Below are positions 15,759 through 22,739 of a DNA stretch of 64,000 bases, one piece after another. The DNA is from Deltaproteobacteria bacterium. GTDB lineage: Bacteria; Myxococcota_A; UBA796; UBA2385. The position numbers and the translations under genes are program-made. Below the pieces are notes generated by a model. That model was not told the origin of the DNA, searched no databases, and worked only from the letters and a program-made list of their open reading frames with translations. The stretch covers positions 1-64,000 of the forward strand of contig JAGYJW010000013.1 in NCBI GenBank assembly GCA_018401435.1. The letters are read 5' to 3'. Position 1 is the first letter of the stretch; each line of letters opens with the position of its first letter.

Positions 15759-16672
15759 CGGGGCTCCGCGCTGTCGGCATGCAGGAGGCGCAGCGCCACC
15801 TGGCCGCCGGCCTGGGAAAGTCGGGGAGACGGCTGCCGCTTGTCGAGCATGCCCGCCTCGTGCAGTTCGTCGAGGTAGCGAGCGACGCGATCGCTCAGGT
15901 GGGCGTCGCTCTCCCGCTCGCGGGCCAGCCACCGCGACAGGTCCTTTGGCATGTGACCGGTGTCCTGGTGACCGACCATGGGCAGATGCAAAGGCCACCC
16001 ATCGGATTGCACGTCGCGGGCGAGCGCCAACACGCCTTCGTACCAGCCGGGGTGGTTGGGGTCCACGGCCACGAGCTGGCGCAGCAAGGCGAGCTTCACC
16101 AGGGTCTTGTCGCCGGCAACGCCGGGGAGATCCGAGAGAGAAGGAAAGGTGAGACCTCGGGTGCGTTCCCGCAGCAGGCCCATGGGGATCAGCAACACGT
16201 CGCCATCAAAGTCCTGGTAGCTGAACTTGCCGCCACCATCCTCGTAAATCACAACGGGGCGTGCATTCAGCGTGAACTGGCGCGAGAATAGCTCCGCGAA
16301 CTTCCGAGCCCGCTGGATAGCAAGGTAGTAGTCGCCTTGCTGGTGGGCCGACTTGCGCTCGACCTCGACCACCCATGCGTCTTTGCCTCGCGGGTGGCCC
16401 AGCGAGGACCCGACCTCGAAAAAGACAGCGTCCACCTCGGTGAAGTCTTTGTTGGCGAAGAACATCCCCTTCACGGAGTCGCCCTTGAACCGCGCGTTGC
16501 GCAGCACCGTGGCCGACCGAAGCAGCTCCCTGGGCCGGGCAGAGTCGAGCATGCGTGCCGGCAACGTGAGCAGACCCCAGAAGCGGGTCACGGCCTCGCG
16601 TTCAAAGGACCGGGCCTGGTCATGCCAGGCTTCGTCCAACTCGTTGGCCAGGCCCAAGGCGTCGGTCATCAT
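15755..16672 (-). CDS. Unknown protein with PD-(D/E)XK-like motif
   Basis: A 305-aa protein and first gene of the coupled pair. Around residues 80-107 the sequence reads EVDAVFFEVG, then a 12-residue loop, then DAWVVEVERK. An Asp on one strand followed by Glu-x-Lys on the next is the arrangement of PD-(D/E)XK nucleases. The next helix (YYLAIQRARKFAELF) fits the Q-rich helix that often follows in restriction-endonuclease-like folds. The C-terminal third looks helical and may be a winged-helix DNA-binding part. There are two adjacent ATGs (16672 and 16669). It lies within the 45-nt-repeat-bounded segment beside an IS remnant. A defence or restriction role is inference. Confidence 0.6.
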   Translation of the reverse strand: MMTDALGLANELDEAWHDQARSFEREAVTRFWGLLTLPARMLDSARPRELLRSATVLRNARFKGDSVKGMFFANKDFTEVDAVFFEVGSSLGHPRGKDAWVVEVERKSAHQQGDYYLAIQRARKFAELFSRQFTLNARPVVIYEDGGGKFSYQDFDGDVLLIPMGLLRERTRGLTFPSLSDLPGVAGDKTLVKLALLRQLVAVDPNHPGWYEGVLALARDVQSDGWPLHLPMVGHQDTGHMPKDLSRWLARERESDAHLSDRVARYLDELHEAGMLDKRQPSPRLSQAGGQVALRLLHADSAEPR

Positions 16673-17012
16673 CGGGTGGCCCTCGGGTGGTCCCGCTCGG
16701 CTGCGGTCGTAACCAGGGGAAGGGGGCTGCGCCGGCTCGGCGCGGTCGTGTCGGATCCAGGTGCCCATACAGCACCCCGCCCATGCTCGACGCAGCACCG
16801 ATCGTCACATGGTGATCCCAGTCTGGAGTGGACTTGCGCCAACGGACCCGCGGGTCCCCTGCGGCCTCAACGTCCTTCCGGGGCCATCCTTGGACCCGCC
16901 AAGACATAGCGTCGGTGGCGGACGCCATCGTCGCCGCAATCCGAGGCAGAGCAACCGCCTAGCCCGAACTGTCCCTCGCCGAAGCACCTCGCCGAGAAGA
17001 CCGTTCTGGCAG
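16673..17012. other. Gap upstream of the coupled pair
   Basis: These 340 bases lie between the first gene of the minus-strand pair and the IS1380-like remnant. No reading frame with protein-like composition and no clear hairpin terminator was seen. The promoter of the pair should lie here, but I could not identify it. Confidence 0.4.
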
Positions 17013-17760
17013 CTACAACGCCCTCTCGACACCGTCCTTGGCCCGAGTCAGGCGGACCCCCCCTTCCCCCACCGCGTGATGAGGGCAGGAGGCTGCGCTG
17101 GTGGCCTCACTCGAGGGCGACGCAGCCGGGGGCGTAGTGCTGCCAGAGGCGCTGGACTCTCGGTAGCTTGGGCACGTGGAGGATCCGCGGTCCACCGCAG
17201 TCTGCGCCTTGTCTTCGCGGTCGAGTTGGAAGCGCAAGTCGACGTTCATGGCCAGAGGGCGCAGCATGAAGGCGACCTCGTTGGCGCGGAAGCGCTGGGA
17301 GATCAGGTTGCCCATCCCGAGGGCCTGGCGCGCGGTGCGAAAGACACGCTCACAGTCGGCGCGGCCGTTGTAGAAAGGCCACAGCTCCCCGGGCAGGCCG
17401 TCCATCGAGGTCACGACGGCCTGGTAGCGCCACCGGGTGCAGCCCGCGATGCGCTTGCCCTGTGGGGGCGCCCTCTCGTCGCGGACACGGCGTCGGATGC
17501 CGATGACTTGCAGGCGAGCGTCGATGCCCACACGTGGCCCGGGCAACGCGCAGACATAGACGTCGGGGTCGCCGTCGGGGCCGCGCCAGCGCGTGTTGCG
17601 CGGCTTTCAGATGAGGCCCGGCAGACCACGACCAGGGCGTGGCAGCGCGCGCAGCTGTGCTGCCGGGCGGGGGCGTCGAACGAAGCGTCCGGCCGCCTGG
17701 GCTCGACAACACCGCCGCGGCAGGTGTCGAGCCCCGAGAGGGACGCCAGTGATGAACGAC
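17013..17760 (-). pseudogene. IS1380-like transposase remnant
   Basis: The minus strand encodes the C-terminal half of a DDE transposase resembling IS1380: RYQAVVTSMDG, then ELWPFYNGRADCERVFRTA with the catalytic-type Glu, then RFRANEVAFMLRPLAMNVDLRFQL. The IS1380 family has the equivalent YNGRADCEN signature. Upstream residues continue in another frame (CHALVVVCRASSES near 17600), so at least one frameshift is present, and the N-terminal half with the first catalytic Asp residues is not recognisable. The element is dead as written. Confidence 0.65.
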
Positions 17761-18135
17761 GCGGGCGGCCCTCAGGAGGCTCGGGCGGCTACCCGGGCCT
17801 CCACCCGCTTGGGGACCAGGGCTTCTACCGCCTGGACCTGCGTCACGGGTGGGCGGGTCCAGGGACGGCCCCTGGGGAGCTGGGCGCGAGGGTGGGGGTG
17901 AGAACCGCTGGATTCTGGTGGCGCCACGTGCTGTCCGCCAGAATGACGCGGGTCTTGGGCGCCATCAACAAACCTGCGAGGGGCACGCCGCCCGAGCGCC
18001 CGGCAGCAGGAGTCACCCACCTGGGAAGGCTGTGGCTGCGCGCCCGCGTGGAGCAGCCCGCGGTCGGGCTCCGCCCCCCCGTATCCAGCGCCTCTTCGGA
18101 AGTAGTTTCTGGGGAACACCTCGCAAGGACCGCCC
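17761..18135. other. Gap between IS remnant and small plus-strand gene
   Basis: No convincing reading frame on either strand. It could contain the vanished N-terminal part of the IS1380-like element, but I could not read transposase motifs here. An AAGGA sequence at about 18121-18126 precedes the ATG at 18136. Confidence 0.4.
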
Positions 18136-18347
18136 ATGCTCCCGACCCGACCCAGCAACTTCGTCACCCGCTTCCACCCTGGGCAACCGCTCCATGTGCC
18201 CGGCATCGGCTGGCTGCCGGGCCCCCCGCACTCCCTTATGCCGATGACCGGCTCGACGCTCTACGTCGTCGATGACGCCCATGCGGGTGAGGTGCACGCC
18301 CATGGCGACAAGACGATCCGCCTCATCTCGACGGGCCTTGCGCTGTC
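18136..18347 (+). other. Probable N-terminal part of a frameshifted small gene
   Basis: An ATG with an AAGGA ribosome-binding site opens a frame whose first 70 residues look real (NFVTRFHPGQPLHVPGIGW, TGSTLYVVDDAHAGEVHAHGD). The frame then runs as low-complexity sequence through the repeat and across the tRNA-Glu gene, which cannot be coding. The likely explanation is a one-base shift around 18345 joining it to the frame of the HTH-like protein at 18348-18734. Confidence 0.4.
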
Positions 18348-18734
18348 GTGGATGGCAAGCGCGCCGGGGCAGTCCTCCCCTGCCCTGCCGGCCGACGCGG
18401 CGGGGCCCCACCCGCCCGCTGGCTCAGCAAGACCGCGGCAGCCGCTGGCCTGGGCATCAGCGCGTGGACCCTCGAGGAGGTGCGCAAGCGAGCCCCCCTC
18501 GACCTCCCCGGCGCCCCTCACCCCGGTGGCGCGGGCAAGAAGCGCATCCAGTGGCGCTACCCGGCCGACTCCGACACCCTTCGAGCTTGGTGGAAGGCGG
18601 CGACGGCAGCAGCGGACCAGACCCGGGCCCCGAAGCAGCCGCCCGTGCCCCGGCCGCCCCGGCGGTCCAAGAGGGCCCCGCCAGCGGGCCGGCGCCGCTC
18701 CGTGCTCGCGCTGCTCAAGGACGAGCCGGTCTGA
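18348..18734 (+). CDS. Small DNA-binding (excisionase-like) protein
   Basis: A 128-aa frame whose centre, RWLSKTAAAAGLGISAWTL, reads as a helix-turn-helix, followed by a short turn and IQWRYPADSDTLRAWW, an arrangement seen in excisionase/MerR-type small regulators. The C-terminus is basic and Pro/Arg-rich, consistent with DNA binding. It probably continues the N-terminal part read in another frame at 18136-18347. Its position just inside the right end of the repeat-bounded segment, beside tRNA-Glu, fits a regulator or directionality factor of a former mobile element. No integrase is present next to it. Confidence 0.45.
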   Translation: MDGKRAGAVLPCPAGRRGGAPPARWLSKTAAAAGLGISAWTLEEVRKRAPLDLPGAPHPGGAGKKRIQWRYPADSDTLRAWWKAATAAADQTRAPKQPPVPRPPRRSKRAPPAGRRRSVLALLKDEPV

Positions 18735-18878
18735 ACGGCGGGCCCCCGCGCTGCCACCTGGAGGGTTTCCGTCCAGAAGTGGACGGATGAACTCAGGACC
18801 GATCGCCAGGACGCCCATCCCGTCGGCGCCAGGGGGAAGATCTGCCCGCAAAAAGTGGACGGACAGTGGACGGATGAA

Positions 18879-18923
18879 GCGCCCAAAAGCGCCGAAATCG
18901 GCCCCAATCCGCCCCGGTGGCGC
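18879..18923 (+). repeat. 45-nt direct repeat, right copy
   Basis: Partner of 14493-14537 (42 of 45 identical, last 30 identical at 18894-18923). It lies 47 bases beyond the 3' end of tRNA-Glu, just outside that gene's terminator. Upstream of it are three short AGTGGACGGA-like direct repeats between about 18777 and 18875. Confidence 0.75.
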
Positions 18924-18939
18924 CGAGGCCAGAAAAGCG

Positions 18940-18964
18940 AAAACCCGCCACTTGGGCGGGTTTT
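18940..18964 (-). terminator. Rho-independent terminator of the tRNA unit
   Basis: Read on the minus strand, a GCCC-rich perfect stem (CCCGCC paired with GGCGGG, 5-base loop) is flanked by AAAA before and TTTT after. It lies seven bases past the encoded CCA end of tRNA-Glu. Confidence 0.8.
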
Positions 18965-18970
18965 CTTGGA

Positions 18971-19047
18971 TGGTAACCCCAACGGGATTTGAACCCGTGT
19001 TGCCGGGATGAAAACCCGGTGTCCTGACCAGACTAGACGATGGGGTC
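18971..19047 (-). tRNA. tRNA-Glu (anticodon UUC)
   Basis: On the minus strand the gene starts GACCCCA and folds into a full cloverleaf. The anticodon stem CCGGG/CCCGG encloses the loop TTTTCAT with anticodon TTC, the T-arm contains GGTTCAAATCC, and the 3' end GGGGTTACCA includes an encoded CCA. Its 3' end faces the repeat-bounded accessory segment. It follows tRNA-Lys by 32 bases and shares its transcript. Confidence 0.95.
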
Positions 19048-19079
19048 AAAAGGGAGAGAGAAGCAGGCTATCGGAGGAG

Positions 19080-19152
<73 letters not shown>

Positions 19153-19160
19153 GCCGCCGG

Positions 19161-19190
19161 TGCTTAACGACCCGGCGCGGGGGCCGTCAA
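19161..19190 (-). promoter_or_regulatory. Sigma-70-like promoter for tRNA-Lys/tRNA-Glu
   Basis: On the minus strand TTGACG (19190-19185) is followed after 18 bases by TAAGCA (19166-19161), eight bases before the mature 5' end of tRNA-Lys. The -35 hexamer contains the TGA stop codon of purA, so the promoter is embedded in the purA 3' end. The -10 match is moderate. Confidence 0.5.
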
Positions 19191-20533
19191 ATAACCGATC
19201 GCACGCGATGTGCATCCAGCGGCGCGCCACGGTGGATCACCGAGTCGCGGCCGGGGCCGGTGCCGAGCAGGGCCACCGGGACGCCTGCCAAGGCCTCGAT
19301 GCGCTCGACATAGGCGCGGGCGGCAGCGGGCAGCTGATCCCAGGTCTGGCAGTCGGCGATGTCGTCGTTCCAGCCGGGGTGCTCTTCGTAGACGGGCACC
19401 AAGGAGGACTGGGCGTCGGGACGAGAGGGCAAGCCGTCCTGCCCGGCGTAGCCGACACAGATGCGCAGCGGATGAAAGCCGCCCAGCACGTCGAGCTTGG
19501 TGAGGGCGAGGTGGGTCACGCCGCTGAGACGGATGGCCTGCCGCAGCATGGGGATGTCCAGCCAGCCGCAGCGGCGCGGGCGGCCGGTGGTGGCGCCGAA
19601 TTCCCGACCGATGCGGCGCAGGCGCTCGCCGGTGTCGTCCTCCAGCTCGGTGGGAAAGGGGCCCGAACCCACCCGGGTGGTGTAGGCCTTGGCCACGCCC
19701 ACGACGATGTGCAGGTCCTTGGGGCCAACGCCGGTGCCCGCGCAGGCCGCCCCGGCGACTGTGTTGGAGGAGGTGACAAAGGGGTAGCTGCCGTGATCGA
19801 TGTCGAGGAAGCTGCCCTGGGCGCCCTCAAAGAGGATGGGCTGCTGCTGGTCGAGCGCCCGGTGCAGAAGCCGCACCGTGTCCTGGATATAGGGGCCGAG
19901 CAGGGCCACCGTCGGCTGCAGCTGCGCCACCAGGCCGTCGATGGTGAAGGCGGGCTGCCCGTACCACTCGGTGAGGATGCGGTTCTTTTCCGGCAACACC
20001 GCCGCCAGGCGACGCCGCAAGGTGGCCTCGTCCAGCAGATCGCCCAAGCGAATGCCCCGGCGCGCGACCTTGTCCTCGTAGCAGGGGCCGATGCCCTTGC
20101 GGGTGGTGCCGATCATCTCGCCTCCCAGCGCGTCTTCGCGGCAGGCGTCGAGGACCCGGTGGTAGGGCATGATCACCTGGGCGCCGTCGCTCAGCGCCAG
20201 CCGATCGGGACCGACCGGGCCCCGGCTGGCGATCAGGCGCTCCAGCTCGACCCGCACGATCTCGGGGTCCACGACCACGCCATTGCCCACCACGCAGAGC
20301 ACATCCTGGTGGAGGATCCCGCTGGGAATGCAGTGCAGGACAACCTTCTCACCCTCAACCACCAGCGTGTGGCCCGCGTTGTTGCCGCCCTGGAAGCGGG
20401 CGACCACCGCGGAGCGACGGGCGAGCAGATCGACGATCTTGCCCTTGCCTTCGTCCCCCCACTGGAGGCCGACGACGACGCTGTTGGGGAAACTGGGCCG
20501 AGGGGCAACGCTCGGGCCGGTGGGCTGGGGCAT
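19187..20533 (-). CDS. purA: Adenylosuccinate synthetase
   Basis: A 448-aa cytoplasmic enzyme joining IMP and aspartate with GTP to form adenylosuccinate, the first committed step to AMP. The signature GDEGKGK lies at 26-32, followed by FQGGNNAGHT, the IMP-site GTTRKGIGP and the C-terminal GTGPGRD block. Length is close to the family norm of about 430, with a short extra N-terminal tail from the ATG at 20533. It is transcribed toward the tRNA pair, whose promoter overlaps its stop codon. Confidence 0.97.
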   Translation of the reverse strand: MPQPTGPSVAPRPSFPNSVVVGLQWGDEGKGKIVDLLARRSAVVARFQGGNNAGHTLVVEGEKVVLHCIPSGILHQDVLCVVGNGVVVDPEIVRVELERLIASRGPVGPDRLALSDGAQVIMPYHRVLDACREDALGGEMIGTTRKGIGPCYEDKVARRGIRLGDLLDEATLRRRLAAVLPEKNRILTEWYGQPAFTIDGLVAQLQPTVALLGPYIQDTVRLLHRALDQQQPILFEGAQGSFLDIDHGSYPFVTSSNTVAGAACAGTGVGPKDLHIVVGVAKAYTTRVGSGPFPTELEDDTGERLRRIGREFGATTGRPRRCGWLDIPMLRQAIRLSGVTHLALTKLDVLGGFHPLRICVGYAGQDGLPSRPDAQSSLVPVYEEHPGWNDDIADCQTWDQLPAAARAYVERIEALAGVPVALLGTGPGRDSVIHRGAPLDAHRVRSVI

Positions 20534-20613
20534 GGGGTCGCCGGTCGGGAGGGAGCAGGGCTGCGGGGGCGGGGGCTAACCGACACGGGCCCGGCCGACC
20601 CCCCACGGCGCCC

Positions 20614-21610
20614 TCACTTGAACTTCTTGAGCCGCTCCTTGGCGTCAGGATGAAATTTGTCCAGCTTCAGAACGCGTTCGTACTGGGCCTTTGCGTTGAC
20701 CGTCAGCCCAAGCTCCTCGTAGAGCTCCCCGATGCCCATGCGGAACTCGATGTTGTCGGGCTCCATCATGATGGCGCTGCGCATGTGCTTGAGCGCCTCG
20801 CGTCGATCCTCGTCCACCCGCTTGGTGAGCAGCCCCAACCGGTAGTGGGAGCGCGCATGGTCGGTGCCATAGTCCACCGCCTTGCGGTAATTCGACAGGG
20901 CCTCGCGGTAATTGGCGAAGCTGTCGGCGGATTCGGCGGCTGCGACGTAGCTCTTGCTCTGCAGCTTGCGGGCTTCGCGCTGGTAGAGGTCGGCGAGCCT
21001 GGCGATGTCGGCGTTCTTGCCGTCAAAGGTGCGGGCGAGCTGAATGGCCGAATTGGCCTTCATGATGCGCCCCGCCTCGTGGTGGGCGATGGCCTCCTGG
21101 TAGTGGCGGCGGGCTTTCTTGAGCCGCTCGACCACCTGCTTGCGAATCTCATCGAGGGCTTGTTCGCGGCGGGCAGCAACGCGGGCGAGCTGGGCCGCGC
21201 GGGGCTGTCGCGGCACGCGGCGCGCGGGAGTGGCGGGCCGGCGCCTCTGCCGCCGAAGGCTCGGCTGCCGAAGGGCCTGCCGCAGGAGCCGGCGCGCGGT
21301 GACGTGCGTCAATCAGCGATCGCTTGGCGAGATCGTAGCTGTAGCGGCTGGCGTCGCTGCCCAGTGTCCGCCAGGCCTCGGTGATGGCCACGAATACCAT
21401 CTCGATCTTGTCGGCATAGTCCCCGGTCTCCTTGCGAAAGAAGCGGTCCGGGTGCCAGCTCCGCGACAGCTCGTAGAAGGCGGCCTGGATCTCCTTGCGG
21501 TCGGCATCCGGCGCCACATCGAGCAGCTCGTAGAGGGTGCCCTCCTCGCTGATGGTGTAGAGGCGGTCGAGGGTGGCCTGCTCCTCGGGAGTCAGGTCGA
21601 GTTCGGACAT
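20614..21610 (-). CDS. J-domain/TPR protein, frameshifted
   Basis: Two overlapping frames make up one gene. From the ATG at 21610 (AAGGAG upstream) the first encodes a DnaJ J-domain: YELLDVAPDADRKEIQAAF, the HPD motif in SRSWHPDRFF, and EAWRTLGSD. It then enters an Ala/Pro linker and loses protein character. The second frame continues from about 21200 with QLARVAARREQALDEIR and three to four TPR-like helices to the stop at 20614. A single missing base in the GC-rich linker near 21190-21215 would join them into a protein of about 330 aa with the common J-domain plus TPR layout. It probably recruits a DnaK chaperone to a partner. Whether the break is real or a sequencing error is undecided. Confidence 0.8.
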
Positions 21611-21685
21611 CGGGGGGGCTCCTTGCTCGCAGCAGCATAGCCTGCCCGAGGCGAAGCGATCAGGACGGCGCACCAGAAGCCGCCT

Positions 21686-22582
21686 TCAGCCAACATTCTC
21701 ATCGTCTGGACCGCCCTCGTTGCGGGCGCGGGGGTGGGCTTTTCGGTAGACCTCGAGCAGGTGCGCGGCGTCAACATGGGTGTAGCGCTGGGTGGTGGAG
21801 AGGGACCGGTGGCCCAGCTGCTCCTGAATGCCGCGCAGGTCGGCGCCAGCGCCCAGCAGGTGGGTGGCGCAGCTGTGGCGGAGGGCGTGGGGGTGCAGGC
21901 TGGCGACCCCGTTATTTGCGCCGGCGTCGCGCACGATCTGATAGGCGCCGCGGGTGCTCAGCCGCCCCCCCCGATTGTTGCGGAAGAGCGGCCCCTGTCC
22001 GCCCATCTCGGCGATCCAGCGCTCCAGGGCCTCGGCCGCGGGGGGGCCGAAGGGCACGATGCGGTCGTGGCCGCCCTTGCCCCGCACCCGCACCAGGCGT
22101 CCCGGAAGGTCGAGATCGCTGACATCAAGCCCCACAAGCTCACTCACGCGCAGGCCTGCGGCATAGCACAGCTCCAACAGGGCCTGGTTGCGCAGTCGGA
22201 ACCAGCCGCTTTGGGCGGGCTCCTCCACCACTGCGGCGGCCTCGTCGACATCCAAGAAGCGGGGGCTCTTCCGGGGCACCTTGGGGGCCTGCAGGCGGGC
22301 GGCGGGGTCGGGATCGACCCGGCCCTGTTCGAAGAGCCAGCGGTAGAAGCTGCGAAGGTGAGAGATGCGCCGCGCGGTGGTCGCCGATGCCAGCTCCCGT
22401 TCTGCGCCCTCGGCCAACCAGCGCCGCAGATCGTTGAGCGAGGCCTGGCGCAAGAGACCCGGACCTGGGGCGAGGAAGGCCGCGAGCGCCCCCAGGTCGC
22501 CAGAGACCGCGCGCAAGCTGTGGGGAGAGGCCCCTCGCTCGCCGCGAAGGTGGTCCAGCCAGCCTTGAAGATCAGGGTCCAC
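21686..22582 (-). CDS. xerC: Tyrosine recombinase XerC/XerD
   Basis: A 298-aa site-specific recombinase. The N-terminal SAM-like DNA-binding domain is followed by the catalytic domain with Arg in AAGLRVSEL, Lys in RGKGGHDR, the HALRHSCATH box, LGHRSLSTTQ and the nucleophile Tyr in QRYTHVD. The start is GTG. It is expected to resolve chromosome dimers at dif with a partner recombinase. It diverges from topA and is followed by the J-domain/TPR gene, a chromosomal setting that favours a housekeeping Xer over a phage integrase; XerC versus XerD cannot be settled from the sequence alone. Confidence 0.9.
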   Translation of the reverse strand: MDPDLQGWLDHLRGERGASPHSLRAVSGDLGALAAFLAPGPGLLRQASLNDLRRWLAEGAERELASATTARRISHLRSFYRWLFEQGRVDPDPAARLQAPKVPRKSPRFLDVDEAAAVVEEPAQSGWFRLRNQALLELCYAAGLRVSELVGLDVSDLDLPGRLVRVRGKGGHDRIVPFGPPAAEALERWIAEMGGQGPLFRNNRGGRLSTRGAYQIVRDAGANNGVASLHPHALRHSCATHLLGAGADLRGIQEQLGHRSLSTTQRYTHVDAAHLLEVYRKAHPRARNEGGPDDENVG

Positions 22583-22739
22583 GACGCCAGCGTAGCGCCC
22601 TCCGGGGGGGCCGGCAGGTCAGCCCCGCGCTTGCGGCCATCGGAGCGATGGTGTACCCAATCGGCGACCCCAGACGCGTTGTGGCACCCCCTCGGGTACG
22701 CACCAGCGGGGTCCTCCCCCCGCACCCGGCCGCGTCGTC

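Noticed and set aside
16761..18275. Plus-strand frame of 504 codons
   Set aside because: It runs antisense through the IS1380-like remnant and has no recognisable motif.
18735..18939. A small RNA or riboswitch between the HTH gene and tRNA-Glu
   Set aside because: Short AGTGGACGGA repeats are present, but no defined structure other than the tRNA terminator could be recognised.
21686..22582. Phage or island integrase
   Set aside because: The tyrosine recombinase is flanked by topA and the J-domain gene, not by an att site or cargo, and its sequence fits XerC/XerD.
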